A stretch of 49,988 nucleotides of DNA from a virus. Below the pieces are notes generated by a model, which searched no databases, had not been told where the DNA came from, and saw only the letters and a program-made list of their open reading frames with translations. Location of the stretch: the IMG/VR virus record IMGVR_UViG_3300008110_000080, positions 1-49,988 of that record; one strand, 5' to 3'. The translations under genes and the position numbers were made by a program. Of this stretch, positions 1-7,195 are shown one piece after another. Position 1 is the stretch's first letter, and each line of letters starts with the position of its first letter.

Positions 1-104
1 TTTTTGAAATTATACCAATCGAGTTTTGCTTGTCTTGATGTTTCTTTGAATGTATTACAAGATGTAAGACAAATGATTGTCAAGAGTATTGTAATTGTTT
101 TCAT
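1..104 (-). CDS. Small lipoprotein, cut by the window edge
   Basis: The visible part starts MKTITILLTIICLTSC: two lysine-poor N-terminal residues, a hydrophobic stretch and a lipobox LTSC with Cys at residue 16, then a polar segment that runs off the left edge. This is a signal-peptidase-II lipoprotein start, so the product should be lipid-anchored in the host envelope. The start is set by a good Shine-Dalgarno (GGAGGT, 3 bases before ATG), unusual for this phage, and by a 4-base ATGA overlap with the gene upstream. It may be a spanin component or a superinfection-type lipoprotein; the visible 34 residues cannot tell. Confidence 0.75.
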   Translation of the reverse strand, partial: MKTITILLTIICLTSCNTFKETSRQAKLDWYNFK

Positions 105-577
105 GCTACCTCCAATTCTTCTTCTGGAAAGATGTGTCCTACGAATGTTCCTGTGATTCTGGTGTATAGGTCTTTTGCTTCTTCCCAATCTGAATTATCA
201 CCATCACTTGAGAAGTTGAATACCTTTGGATTGTTGAAGAAATACTTGAATGCAATGAGAGAAACACAAACAAGAATATCGTATGGTTTCCGATTGGTCT
301 TACAAAAGTCTTTTACAATTCCTCCTTCTGGATACCATTTGATGTCGAATGTTTCGTGATCCATTCCTGTTTTTTCATCTCCATTAAACCATACTTGGCT
401 TTCATTCATTATTGGTTTTCCAACTCCAAGTCCTCCACGAATGACACACAATTTTTCTCTTTTGATTGTTTTGTGTGCTAATTTGATTATGAATACCGCC
501 GCACGAAACCTCATACGAAGTTCCTCGGTATTTTTAATTTCATTTGGATTATATGTCCAGTAGTGTGTGTATCCCAT
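101..577 (-). CDS. Conserved phage hypothetical protein (MGYTHYW family)
   Basis: A 158-residue soluble protein beginning MGYTHYW. From memory this N-terminus recurs at the start of an uncharacterised protein family of large phages and some bacteria. No catalytic motif is visible; the C-terminus is acidic (EEEL). It overlaps the downstream lipoprotein gene by ATGA, so the two are probably co-translated. Function unknown. Confidence 0.8.
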   Translation of the reverse strand: MGYTHYWTYNPNEIKNTEELRMRFRAAVFIIKLAHKTIKREKLCVIRGGLGVGKPIMNESQVWFNGDEKTGMDHETFDIKWYPEGGIVKDFCKTNRKPYDILVCVSLIAFKYFFNNPKVFNFSSDGDNSDWEEAKDLYTRITGTFVGHIFPEEELEVA

Positions 578-591
578 TGTATTACTTTGTG

Positions 592-738
592 TTAGATGTT
601 ATTATTGTCAATAATGATTTTGAATAGTAGTGAGAAGAAAAGAACTACTCCGAAGAACATGATTGTTCCTGTCACAATATCTAAATACAATTCAATTATT
701 CCTTGTCTGCTTTGTATTGTAGTGTATTTTCTTTTCAT
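592..738 (-). CDS. Small single-pass membrane protein (48 aa)
   Basis: A 48-codon reading frame starts at the ATG two bases from the TAA of the upstream gene. It begins MKRKYTTIQSRQGI and has one hydrophobic helix (about residues 22-42, including VTGTIMFFGVVLFFSLLF) followed by a polar tail. The basic N-terminus suggests it stays inside the cell. No family recognised; tight packing and the membrane helix support a real gene. Confidence 0.6.
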   Translation of the reverse strand: MKRKYTTIQSRQGIIELYLDIVTGTIMFFGVVLFFSLLFKIIIDNNNI

Positions 739-1017
739 TTAGAATGTTATTACTTGATATTGTTCTCCATACTGATCGGTGCATAGAGAGTTCATGGCAT
801 CTTCATCCAATCCTTGAATGTCGTAGTCATGCACGATAACTTGCACTTCATTACATTTCTCTTTTACTACATCTTGAATACATCCACCAAGAATGTTGAT
901 TGTAATTGTGGGAGTTTTCTTGGGTGTTATTTCCGATTGAATTACAATCGGTTTGGTTTTATTTGTTGGAATGACTTTCTTGGTTATTTTAGTTGGTTTA
1001 GTTGGTTTGGTTTTCAT
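739..1017 (-). CDS. Hypothetical protein, Lys/Thr/Pro-rich N-terminus
   Basis: The frame is open further upstream, but I choose the ATG at 1017 (MKTKPTKPTK) because it makes an ATGA overlap with the preceding gene. The first 35 residues are a K/T/P-rich low-complexity segment; the rest (about 50 residues, ITINILGG...QYQVITF) is a compact acidic domain with two cysteines. No known family. Confidence 0.6.
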   Translation of the reverse strand: MKTKPTKPTKITKKVIPTNKTKPIVIQSEITPKKTPTITINILGGCIQDVVKEKCNEVQVIVHDYDIQGLDEDAMNSLCTDQYGEQYQVITF

Positions 1018-1175
1018 GGATCGAACCTTTCTGATTCTCGGAGTTTTCGATTGTCCTCTCGTTCTTGTTGTCTTGCCCAACGATCCCATACATCGAAGGT
1101 ATCGTCATCATCACAACCATCGTTGTGATCCCGCAACCTATCCATTCTTTCTTCGTATGTCAAGTATTTGTTCAT
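1014..1175 (-). CDS. Small acidic/charged hypothetical protein (53 aa)
   Basis: Starts MNKYLTYEERMDRL just after the upstream stop (TAATATG junction, seen elsewhere in this block) and ends with an ATGA overlap to the next gene. A longer in-frame start exists inside the upstream gene but is not needed. Very charged (GCDDDDTFDVWDRWARQQE), probably helical. Function unknown. Confidence 0.6.
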   Translation of the reverse strand: MNKYLTYEERMDRLRDHNDGCDDDDTFDVWDRWARQQEREDNRKLRESERFDP

Positions 1176-1176
1176 A

Positions 1177-1443
1177 TTAGTAGTCGATTTGAATGTAGAT
1201 GAGTTGTCCTGCTTTGGCAAGACCTAAATACTTTTGTTTGATTTCTGGTGTGTCCTTGTAGGTATCCTGCACTTCCCACACTTCTTCAAAGTTGGACTCG
1301 GTGAGAGTTTTTACTTCGTATGATTCGCAGGAATTATCATAATCGGAAAAGTAATCTTCCAATTTGTTTAGAGTCTGTTTGATTGCTTCTGCTGATGTTT
1401 TACCTTCTGGTATCCGTTTGATTTGTGTTTCGAGCATTCCCAT
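1177..1443 (-). CDS. Hypothetical protein (88 aa)
   Basis: An 88-residue acidic protein (MGMLETQIKRIPEGK...) with a predicted helical first half. It is the first gene after a promoter at 1494-1522 and heads a chain of five small genes down to position 1. Its 5' leader is made of repeated AACAACC units and has no Shine-Dalgarno. A second ATG two codons in (MLETQ) is an alternative start. No family recognised. Confidence 0.65.
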   Translation of the reverse strand: MGMLETQIKRIPEGKTSAEAIKQTLNKLEDYFSDYDNSCESYEVKTLTESNFEEVWEVQDTYKDTPEIKQKYLGLAKAGQLIYIQIDY

Positions 1444-1493
1444 ATTTTTATTTGGTTGTTGTTGGTTGTTGGTTGTTGTCGTTTGACGATTGA

Positions 1494-1522
1494 ACTATCG
1501 CATCACTTGATGAATAGGTCAA
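1494..1522 (-). promoter_or_regulatory. Sigma70-like early promoter, minus strand
   Basis: On the minus strand TTGACC and GATAGT are separated by 17 bases. Upstream is the A-rich element AAAAAATCACAAAAAAATAA, preceded by GTGATACACC, which is repeated almost exactly at the promoter near 2170. It should drive the gene chain ending at position 1. Confidence 0.6.
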
Positions 1523-1551
1523 ATTATTTTTTTGTGATTTTTTGTGGTGTA

Positions 1552-2148
1552 TCACAATGTATTGTGTTTTTGTGAATAAATTTTCCATATTTCCAAATCA
1601 AATTCTGCTGGTGTTTTACCTGCATTGTCGCATTCGGTCAAGAAATCTTTTTCAATCATGGCATACTTTCCTTTAGGGGGAGTCATCTTGGGGACATCGT
1701 ATCCTTGAGCATACATCCATTTGAGAATGTGAGTATCCAAAACCGCCACTCGTTGATTGGGTCTGGAATGTAATACAAAGAATCTTGATGTCTTTGATCC
1801 GATACCAGAAATAGATTCCAATTCTTCTACGGAAACCGATTTCAATTTATTTTTGAATTGGATTATTCCTGTGAATGCGGATTGAAGTCTTTTGTATTGT
1901 CCAAGTTTATGTTGCTTCATGCAATACATCAGAGGAAAGTTTTTAGATATTCCATTCTTCTCCAAGTTGACCAGATTTTGAATCCAATCCAAAGGAGATA
2001 TTATTCCAAGAGTTCCGAAAAGAAATGAATCCAATTTCTTTGCCGTTTGTTTTGCGTTCTTTCCTGCAACCATAATGCAGAACATAAGAAATTCTTCAAG
2101 TTCTGCTTCGGTTCGGTTGTAGTTGGTTATGTTGGTTGGGTCGATCAT
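1552..2148 (-). CDS. HhH-GPD superfamily DNA glycosylase (endonuclease III-like)
   Basis: A 198-residue protein with a helix-hairpin-helix motif at about residues 109-124 (ELESISGIGSKTSRFF) followed by VLDTHI. Lys119 and Asp138 fall where the catalytic lysine and aspartate sit in bifunctional glycosylase/AP-lyases such as endonuclease III and OGG1. No C-terminal iron-sulphur cysteine cluster is seen. It probably excises damaged or modified bases, from phage or host DNA. A second member of this superfamily lies at 9137-9814. The promoter -10 box ends only 7 bases before the ATG, so the mRNA may be leaderless. Confidence 0.75.
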   Translation of the reverse strand: MIDPTNITNYNRTEAELEEFLMFCIMVAGKNAKQTAKKLDSFLFGTLGIISPLDWIQNLVNLEKNGISKNFPLMYCMKQHKLGQYKRLQSAFTGIIQFKNKLKSVSVEELESISGIGSKTSRFFVLHSRPNQRVAVLDTHILKWMYAQGYDVPKMTPPKGKYAMIEKDFLTECDNAGKTPAEFDLEIWKIYSQKHNTL

Positions 2149-2155
2149 GTTTTTG

Positions 2156-2184
2156 AAAATAGTCTATGATCTTTGAATGGTCAA
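2156..2184 (-). promoter_or_regulatory. Early promoter of the HhH-GPD gene
   Basis: Minus strand TTGACC, 17-base spacer, TATTTT, then 7 bases to the ATG at 2148. The upstream A-rich element is nearly identical to that of the promoter at 1494-1522. The spacing implies a leaderless or near-leaderless transcript. Confidence 0.6.
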
Positions 2185-2185
2185 A

Positions 2186-2308
2186 TTATTTTTTTGTGAT
2201 TTTTTGCGGTGTATCACGCTGTAATGTATTGTAATTTTTCGAGGGGAGAAATTCCAAATACTTTAGAAGTTGTTTGTGGGAGAGTTTGGTTTTTGATTTG
2301 CGGGGCAT
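2186..2308 (-). CDS. Small basic hypothetical protein (40 aa)
   Basis: Begins MPRKSKTKLSHKQLLKYLEF and is strongly basic. The start at 2308 is preceded by TTTCAACC directly before ATG, the same A/C-rich leader as other genes of this block; a longer in-frame start lacks it. Its last codons lie over the upstream element of the next promoter, so the ORF could be partly fortuitous. Function unknown. Confidence 0.4.
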   Translation of the reverse strand: MPRKSKTKLSHKQLLKYLEFLPSKNYNTLQRDTPQKITKK

Positions 2309-2345
2309 GGTTGAAATGTGTAGCTCAATGGATAAGTATTGATGT

Positions 2346-2810
2346 ATGAAAAATTGCGCTAAATGTAACAAAGAATTTCCAAATAGAATTTTAGTTGATG
2401 GGAAATATCGAAATACTCAAAGAAGAAAATACTGCTTGGAATGTTCTCCATTTGGATATCATAATACAATAAAATTGGAAAAAGGAAAAAGTTTAAAAAC
2501 CGATTATGAATATCAAAAGAAAAGAGGATTCAAAAGAAAATGCGAATTGGTTTTACTAAAAGGAGGATGTTGTTCTTCTTGTGGATACGATAAGAATTTA
2601 TCAGCATTAGAATTTCATCACAAAAATCCATCTGAAAAATTATCTCAATTAGATATTAGAGTTTTGACTAATAGAACTTGGGACTTCATTTTAAAAGAAG
2701 CAGAAAAATGTATTTTGATTTGTTCAAATTGTCATGCTGAACATCACAATCCATCTTTGAACGATTGGAAAATGTCTCAAGTAGGAATCGAACCTACATT
2801 TGATCTTTAG
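2346..2810 (+). CDS. HNH homing-type endonuclease, runs antisense into tRNA-Arg
   Basis: A 154-residue protein with an N-terminal zinc-ribbon (CAKCNKEF ... CLEC) and an HNH core: CSSCGYDKNLSALEFHHKNP ... CILICSNCHAEHH, with the ALEFHH pair and the C-x2-C ... C-x2-C zinc ligands intact. HNH proteins of this kind nick or cut DNA and spread by homing into phage genes. It is the only plus-strand gene in this region and faces the tRNA cluster. Its last residues (SQVGIEPTFDL) are encoded by the antisense strand of tRNA-Arg, a typical sign of insertion beside a tRNA. A related protein sits in the second tRNA cluster at 20292-20699. Confidence 0.85.
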   Translation: MKNCAKCNKEFPNRILVDGKYRNTQRRKYCLECSPFGYHNTIKLEKGKSLKTDYEYQKKRGFKRKCELVLLKGGCCSSCGYDKNLSALEFHHKNPSEKLSQLDIRVLTNRTWDFILKEAEKCILICSNCHAEHHNPSLNDWKMSQVGIEPTFDL

Positions 2811-2844
2811 AAGAGATCAGTCCTATCCGTTGAACGATTGAGAC
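2773..2844 (-). tRNA. tRNA-Arg (UCU)
   Basis: Cloverleaf read by eye: acceptor GTCTCAA/TTGAGAC, D arm GTTC..GGAC, anticodon stem GATCT/AGATC with loop CTTCTAA (anticodon TCT), T arm GTAGG-TTCGATT-CCTAC. Discriminator A, CCA not encoded. Reads AGA, a codon common in AT-rich phage genes. Last gene of the minus-strand tRNA cluster; the HNH gene overlaps it on the other strand. Confidence 0.9.
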
Positions 2845-2856
2845 TTATGTAAAATG

Positions 2857-2928
2857 TAGGGGCGATGGGAGTCGAACCCACTTTCCTTCCGTTATGAGCA
2901 GAGCGCATGACCGATATGCTTCACCCCT
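2857..2928 (-). tRNA. tRNA-Met (CAU)
   Basis: Acceptor AGGGGTG/CGCCCCT, D arm GCAT..ATGC, anticodon loop CTCATAA, T arm GTGGG-TTCGACT-CCCAT, discriminator A, no encoded CCA. The anticodon stem (CTCTG/CGGAA) has one C-A mismatch. The CAU anticodon could be elongator Met or, if modified by TilS, Ile2 reading AUA; sequence alone does not decide. Confidence 0.85.
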
Positions 2929-2954
2929 ATAAATATCAACTACTTACTATAAAT

Positions 2955-3049
2955 TGGTGCAAAGTATCAGAATCGAACTGATGCTCGTCCCTCGTCGCAG
3001 GGAACCATAGGTATAAGCTATGCGGTGCTTCCAATTACACTAACTTTGC
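2955..3049 (-). tRNA. tRNA with long variable arm and apparent UAU anticodon
   Basis: Acceptor GCAAAGT/ACTTTGC pairs perfectly and ACCA is encoded. D arm is GTGT..GCAC, T arm ATCAG-TTCGATT-CTGAT. The anticodon stem CATAG/CTATG closes a loop CTTATAC, giving UAU (Ile, AUA codon). A 23-base variable region contains a hairpin TCCCT-GCGACG-AGGGA, the class II shape normally limited to Leu, Ser and Tyr tRNAs. Identity is therefore uncertain. Confidence 0.75.
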
Positions 3050-3050
3050 A

Positions 3051-3136
3051 TGGTAGTCAAGGTGGGACTCGAACCCACACGCTCGTTAGAGCAAGGGATT
3101 TTAAGTCCCTTGTGTCTGCCATTTCACCACTTGACC
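3051..3136 (-). tRNA. tRNA-Leu (UAA)
   Basis: Acceptor GGTCAAG/CTTGACT, discriminator A and encoded CCA. Anticodon stem AGGGA/TCCCT with loop CTTAAAA (anticodon TAA). Class II variable arm GCTC-TAAC-GAGC as expected for Leu; T arm GTGGG-TTCGAGT-CCCAC. First gene of the cluster; one base separates its CCA from the next tRNA, so processing must be precise. Confidence 0.92.
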
Positions 3137-3188
3137 ATTAAATTGTTTATCAAAAATCTATTCCAATGTTTTACAAGACTGGTTTCTT

Positions 3189-3222
3189 GGTTCCGATTTT
3201 TTTAGCGGGATTATCGGGAACC
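3189..3222 (-). other. Hairpin in the leader of the tRNA transcript
   Basis: Between the promoter at 3245-3273 and tRNA-Leu, the minus strand reads GGTTCCCGAT then a 15-base loop then ATCGGAACC, forming a 9-pair stem with one bulged C. No U-run follows, so it is not an ordinary terminator. A 14-of-15 match to its 5' side (GGTTCCCGATRATCC) opens the candidate RNA at 17410. Confidence 0.45.
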
Positions 3223-3244
3223 TCCTGTCATCCACTACTCAAAT

Positions 3245-3273
3245 ACTCTACTACATCTTCTAAAATTGTTCAA
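3245..3273 (-). promoter_or_regulatory. Early promoter of the minus-strand tRNA cluster
   Basis: Minus strand TTGAAC, 17-base spacer, TAGAGT. The upstream A-rich element (AAAAAATCACAAAAAATTA) matches those near 1520 and 2180. Transcription would start near 3238, about 100 nt before tRNA-Leu. Confidence 0.6.
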
Positions 3274-3323
3274 GTAATTTTTTGTGATTTTTTGTAATAC
3301 AGAAAAGTATTACAATGTATTAC

Positions 3324-3512
3324 CTACTCATACACTTCAACTTCTTCCATTACAATATATGTCTTGAGATTCTTCCATGCGAATCCCAAGGCATCATTGA
3401 CGCTTTGGTATCCATCAGAGTTGATCGTATTTCCGTTCTCATCGTCATAGGAATATCCATAGAGTTCGGTTTGTTTGTTGAATGTTAGTGTTAGTGTTGG
3501 AATGTGTTTCAT
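3324..3512 (-). CDS. Hypothetical protein (62 aa)
   Basis: MKHIPTLTLTFNKQTELYGYSYDDENGNTINSDG...: alternating polar and hydrophobic residues suggest a small beta-sheet domain. It ends in an acidic tail (MEEVEVYE). It stands alone between the tRNA promoter and the next small gene. No family recognised. Confidence 0.6.
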   Translation of the reverse strand: MKHIPTLTLTFNKQTELYGYSYDDENGNTINSDGYQSVNDALGFAWKNLKTYIVMEEVEVYE

Positions 3513-3550
3513 TTTATATTATTTAATTTAATTGTAATTGATTTCAAATG

Positions 3551-3733
3551 TTATACTTCTTCGTCGTATTCGGTAATATCCACCAGATCAAATGCGTCTA
3601 AATACTTTTCTCGTTTCAATTCTTTTAGTTTATCTTCCATAGCTTTGATAAATTCGGAGTATGGAATCTCTTCAAAGTTATCCCAATTACCATCTACATC
3701 GAAGCATACTGATGTTGTGTATGATTTACTCAT
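3551..3733 (-). CDS. Hypothetical protein (60 aa)
   Basis: The chosen start at 3733 gives MSKSYTTSVCFDVDGNWDNFEEIPYSEFI...; the longer in-frame start would translate a strong hairpin and the AT-rich spacer, so it is unlikely. Acidic and helical C-terminal half (MEDKLKELKREKYLDAF). Downstream of rIIB on the same strand. Function unknown. Confidence 0.6.
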   Translation of the reverse strand: MSKSYTTSVCFDVDGNWDNFEEIPYSEFIKAMEDKLKELKREKYLDAFDLVDITEYDEEV

Positions 3734-3765
3734 ATTGTAATATATTGTAATATATTTATTGGTTT

Positions 3766-3790
3766 GGTGGGAGGGAACCACCCTCCCACC
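3766..3790. terminator. Strong GC hairpin after rIIB
   Basis: GGTGGGAGGG-AACCA-CCCTCCCACC is a perfect 10-pair stem with a 5-base loop, 13 bases beyond the rIIB stop codon. The U-run after it is weak on both strands (TTTT on plus, AAACC on minus). It probably terminates or protects the rIIA-rIIB transcript. Confidence 0.55.
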
Positions 3791-3802
3791 TTTTACCAAC
3801 CA

Positions 3803-4750
3803 CTACCAATTCTTTTTGATGAACTTTCCGTTGTTTCCACGAACATTGTGGAACTTGTGACCATTTGGTTTATACCCATATCCCTTGTCCTCGCAGAAGC
3901 AATGGTTCTCGTCGCAATCGTTAGAATAAGAGCATTCATCATCTTCATCGTCAAATTCATACTCTCCACCATCGGAGGAATAGAGATCAGAGTCCCAACC
4001 AGATTCCTCGCGTTGAATCTTGCTTCTCCAATCGTCCTTGTATTCGGCAACCACTTCATACCTGCAAGTGCGTCCCTTGGTGTTGTTATAGTCTGCTGGA
4101 ATCGCCACAACATCCTTTGGGTTGATCTTGACGATCATGGTCTTTCCACCATCGGAATCCGTAAAGGATGGAAGATACTTGATGGAGCAGAAGTGGAGTC
4201 CCGCCGAGCAAGTGCGATCCTTGTCCTCATCGACTCCGTTGCGAGGCATTTCACATACCTTGCCAACCGAGTTGTCGAATGTTCCAGAGTGAATGTCTTT
4301 GTAATTGGAACGAACATTCTTGAAGGCGAGGAAGTGTCCATCCTCTGTGATAGGGAGTTCTCCTGCTTCCAAGAAGTCATAGAGTTCATCGACTGCTCGC
4401 TTCGATGGATTATCCATGAGGTTCTTGAAGAAGTTGAGAAGTGGTTCATGGGGCAAACCATCACGCATGAAATTCAGAATACGCTTTGTGAGCGTGTTGT
4501 GAATGATCTGTCCATGATAGTTAATCGAACCATCCTTGACCTCGACATCGGTTCCATCGAAATAGGAATTAACTTGTTGACTGATATTGATGATGTTGAC
4601 GAATCCATTCCAATTCTTTTGGCGGACTGCTTCAAGTGCCTGTTTGTATTTGGGGTGATCGGTGTCGATTGTATATGACACTCCTTCGATGGTAGCGGCG
4701 ATCTTGCCGCTACCTGTGATGATGACTGCTACTTGTGTGTTTGTGTTCAT
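3803..4750 (-). CDS. rIIB: rIIB-like protein
   Basis: A 315-residue protein (MNTNTQVAVIITGSGKIAATIEG...), close to T4 RIIB in length. It lies directly downstream of rIIA, as in T4-like phages. The central region NPSKRAVDELYDFLEAGELPITEDGHFLAFKNV and the later CSAGLHFCS are features I know from RIIB-like proteins. The C-terminal 80 residues are Asp/Glu/Ser-rich with several cysteines. In T4, RIIA and RIIB are membrane-associated and protect against exclusion by a lambda lysogen; the molecular role is unsettled. The start at 4750 follows an A/C-rich leader without Shine-Dalgarno. Confidence 0.85.
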   Translation of the reverse strand: MNTNTQVAVIITGSGKIAATIEGVSYTIDTDHPKYKQALEAVRQKNWNGFVNIINISQQVNSYFDGTDVEVKDGSINYHGQIIHNTLTKRILNFMRDGLPHEPLLNFFKNLMDNPSKRAVDELYDFLEAGELPITEDGHFLAFKNVRSNYKDIHSGTFDNSVGKVCEMPRNGVDEDKDRTCSAGLHFCSIKYLPSFTDSDGGKTMIVKINPKDVVAIPADYNNTKGRTCRYEVVAEYKDDWRSKIQREESGWDSDLYSSDGGEYEFDDEDDECSYSNDCDENHCFCEDKGYGYKPNGHKFHNVRGNNGKFIKKNW

Positions 4751-4777
4751 TTGTATTGGTGTGTGTTTGGTTTTATT

Positions 4778-6769
4778 TTACTGGTTGTTCATTTCGAGAG
4801 TCGCTTTTAGGACTTCCTCGACTCCGATCTGCCAGTTATCAGATCCGAGATACATTAACCTTACCAGACTTGATGGAAAGGTCAACTCAAATTTTTCATC
4901 AGTTCTAATATAGGTTTTGATGTGTTCCAACTTGCCACTTTCTTTGATTGCATTGAGAATCCTGTCAACAAAAATCTTCAATGGATTTGTGTCCGAGAGT
5001 CGAGCAAACAACTTGTGCTTCTTCAACTCCTGTGCGGCGCGAGTGGAAATGTTCTTGACAATTTGAAGTGCTTCCCAATCCACATCGACTACTTTTTTCT
5101 TGACAGCATCAGAAAGAGGAATGCTTCCGAGTTTCTCAATGTGTTGTGCATTGTTCTTTGAAACCATGCGAACATCATTGGTATTGATTCCTGCGAATCT
5201 GCAATAGTCTTGAAGACTGCTCTTATCGCTAATCGTCATCAGAACCTTGCCATCCTTGGATAGTAATTGACTCTTATCAAATCCCCAACCTTCGGTATCC
5301 TTTACAATGTAATACTTGGGTGCTGTTCCTGTGGCGAGGTCGAACTTCTCCGCTTCCCATGAAGTGCGATAACCATAGCCAACATCATAGAGATTGATAA
5401 TACCCTTTGGTCTGCTGTTTCCCTTACCACCAGATGCTTTGTTGCTGGAAATAGCAGGGAGCGTCGAAGTGGGAATGAATGCTGATGCAGGGAATCCTGC
5501 TTTGATGAGTGCTACCATTCCTGTATTGTCAACCAGATTCACCGAGATGTTTGAATTGCCATGTGACTTGATGAAAGCAATCGTGCGTTTGATTGATCCC
5601 TTCTTGAGATCATCAACATACCAGAGAGCATTGCTGTCCAGATTGGCATATTCTGATTCACTCCACTTGGCACGACCCCATACTCGTTTGGAATAGGATT
5701 TGAGATTGTTCTGGCAAAGGTTCTTGATCGACTTGCGAGGTTCGGTGATGTCAATTTTTTTCCACATGACCTTACCACTAATCAAAGTGGAGTTGAGGAA
5801 AGACCATTGGTTGTTCAGAAGGTAGAGTGCTTTCATTGCATCCAGAAGGTTATCAGAGTTCTTGATCTGATCCTCGACCTTGGCAACGAAATCCTTCTTG
5901 ACTTGGGTGATCTTGTCGTTGAGTGCTTGGACTACCCAATCGTGATACATGAGTGCTTCACGACTTGGTGTGACATCCAGTTCACCAATGGCAAACTTAA
6001 TCACAAGACCCGCTTTGCGAACGATGTCGTAGTGATCAGATGCTACCTTGTGGGTGTCGATTGGATATACGACTCCACCCATGACAGCAAAAGACTGATG
6101 GAGGGAGGTGTAGGATTTCCAGAACGATCCCTCGAAATCACATTTGTCTGTCCAATCCACACTACCACCAGAGATGGTTGGCTTGACATCAAAGAAACGA
6201 AATGCTCTCCAGATTGATTGGGTGAAATCGCCAATGTCCGTTTGCTTTACTGGAATCTGAATCTCAATTCCGTTTTCTCCCTTTGTATTTTCTTGTGATG
6301 CAAGAGAAATGGTTGGCATACCTTGTGCGTTAAAGTAAGCATTGTAGATACGCTTGACTCCCAAGTGGCGGGAAGTGATCGTGAAATTGTCGGTGTAGCA
6401 GAAGGGACTTTTGCTACCGAGTCCAAGCATACCAACTTGGGTGTTGGTGTTGGTCTTGGTGCTGGCGAAATATACAGAATAGATATTGTATATGTCCTCA
6501 TGCGAAATGCCTGTGCCAAAGTCTTGAATCGTGATCCAAGGTTCCAGAGTATTTGGAATGTGGATATGGAAAGGACGATTGGGTTGACCAGATGCGATAT
6601 GGGAATCCATAGCATTGCAACCAAGTTCACGAACGATGGCGAGAGGTTTGTCAGAGTAGAGAGAAGAAAGAATCTGAAATGCTTTCTGACTGCTCCGCAT
6701 CTTGAATTGCGATTCATCGGTGATGTTGCCGATAGTTTCGATAGTGGTTTCTTTGTCTTGAATAATCAT
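4778..6769 (-). CDS. rIIA: rIIA-like protein, GHKL-type ATPase
   Basis: A 663-residue protein with the three GHKL nucleotide-binding boxes at the N-terminus: RELGCNAMDSH (residues 47-57, N box), DFGTGIS (83-89, G1) and GLGSKSPF (116-123, G2). This is the Bergerat fold of RIIA, related to Hsp90, MutL and gyrase B. The rest is an all-helical region without clear motifs. With rIIB it forms an operon, 27 bases apart. T4 RIIA/RIIB are early membrane-associated proteins affecting lysis inhibition and phage exclusion. The leader is built from repeated ACCAA units. Confidence 0.92.
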   Translation of the reverse strand: MIIQDKETTIETIGNITDESQFKMRSSQKAFQILSSLYSDKPLAIVRELGCNAMDSHIASGQPNRPFHIHIPNTLEPWITIQDFGTGISHEDIYNIYSVYFASTKTNTNTQVGMLGLGSKSPFCYTDNFTITSRHLGVKRIYNAYFNAQGMPTISLASQENTKGENGIEIQIPVKQTDIGDFTQSIWRAFRFFDVKPTISGGSVDWTDKCDFEGSFWKSYTSLHQSFAVMGGVVYPIDTHKVASDHYDIVRKAGLVIKFAIGELDVTPSREALMYHDWVVQALNDKITQVKKDFVAKVEDQIKNSDNLLDAMKALYLLNNQWSFLNSTLISGKVMWKKIDITEPRKSIKNLCQNNLKSYSKRVWGRAKWSESEYANLDSNALWYVDDLKKGSIKRTIAFIKSHGNSNISVNLVDNTGMVALIKAGFPASAFIPTSTLPAISSNKASGGKGNSRPKGIINLYDVGYGYRTSWEAEKFDLATGTAPKYYIVKDTEGWGFDKSQLLSKDGKVLMTISDKSSLQDYCRFAGINTNDVRMVSKNNAQHIEKLGSIPLSDAVKKKVVDVDWEALQIVKNISTRAAQELKKHKLFARLSDTNPLKIFVDRILNAIKESGKLEHIKTYIRTDEKFELTFPSSLVRLMYLGSDNWQIGVEEVLKATLEMNNQ

Positions 6770-6814
6770 TGGTTTGGTTTGTTGGTTGGTTTGGTTGTTC
6801 GTTAGAACGCAATC

Positions 6815-6873
6815 AATATCTCATGGGTGCTTCGATACCACAAGAATTATTTTTTGTTTTTTTTGTGTTACAT
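6815..6873 (-). promoter_or_regulatory. rIIA: rIIA promoter with upstream A-rich element and GTGTTACA half-site
   Basis: Minus strand TTGTGG (6838-6843), 17-base spacer, GATATT (6815-6820), giving a leader of about 40 nt. Upstream is the shared A-rich tract, then ATGTAACACAA on the minus strand (6863-6873), identical to the half-site of the palindrome at 10287. Confidence 0.55.
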
Positions 6874-6939
6874 TGTTTGTGTTATATTGTATTATAATAT
6901 ATTTATTTGTATTATAATGTAATACAATATATTCAAAAT

Positions 6940-6969
6940 AATTGGGAGGTAACTTAATACCTCCCAATT
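6940..6969 (-). terminator. Terminator of the 9.8-7.0 kb gene chain
   Basis: ATTGGGAGGTA pairs with TACCTCCCAAT (12-pair stem counting the outer A-T), with a 6-base loop. On the minus strand it is followed by TTATTTTG. It sits right after the stop of the gene at 6973-7194 and before the rIIA promoter. Confidence 0.65.
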
Positions 6970-6972
6970 TGT

Positions 6973-7194
6973 TTATTCTTCTTTTAGTATGATTGGATTA
7001 AATTCGTTGTGTTCTATCACATCCGAATTTAATGGTTCTGGAACGAAGTTGTCAAGTTCATCATCTTCAATCTCGAAATCTTCTCTTCTATGATTCCATT
7101 TAGATTTGAAGCATCCATACAACCAATTATCGTATTCATCATCGAATCCTTTGTTGTTTTTGAATAGATCGGGACTTACTGAATATATGTGCAT
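6973..7194 (-). CDS. Acidic hypothetical protein (73 aa)
   Basis: Start at 7194 (MHIYSVSPDLFKNN) follows the upstream stop in a TAATATG junction; a longer in-frame start overlaps the upstream gene by 100 bases and is less likely. Rich in Asp, Glu and Trp. Last gene before a terminator. No family recognised. Confidence 0.6.
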   Translation of the reverse strand: MHIYSVSPDLFKNNKGFDDEYDNWLYGCFKSKWNHRREDFEIEDDELDNFVPEPLNSDVIEHNEFNPIILKEE

Positions 7195-7195
7195 A

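Noticed and set aside
2319-2337. D-arm-like string TAGCTCAATGGATAAG before the HNH gene
   Set aside because: No matching acceptor, anticodon or T arm could be found on either side; at most a relic.
3764-4678. Plus-strand ORF of 304 codons
   Set aside because: Antisense to rIIB, which has family-level support; the plus frame is hydrophobic nonsense. The same holds for plus-strand ORFs over rIIA (5394-5696, 5807-6217, 6323-6805).
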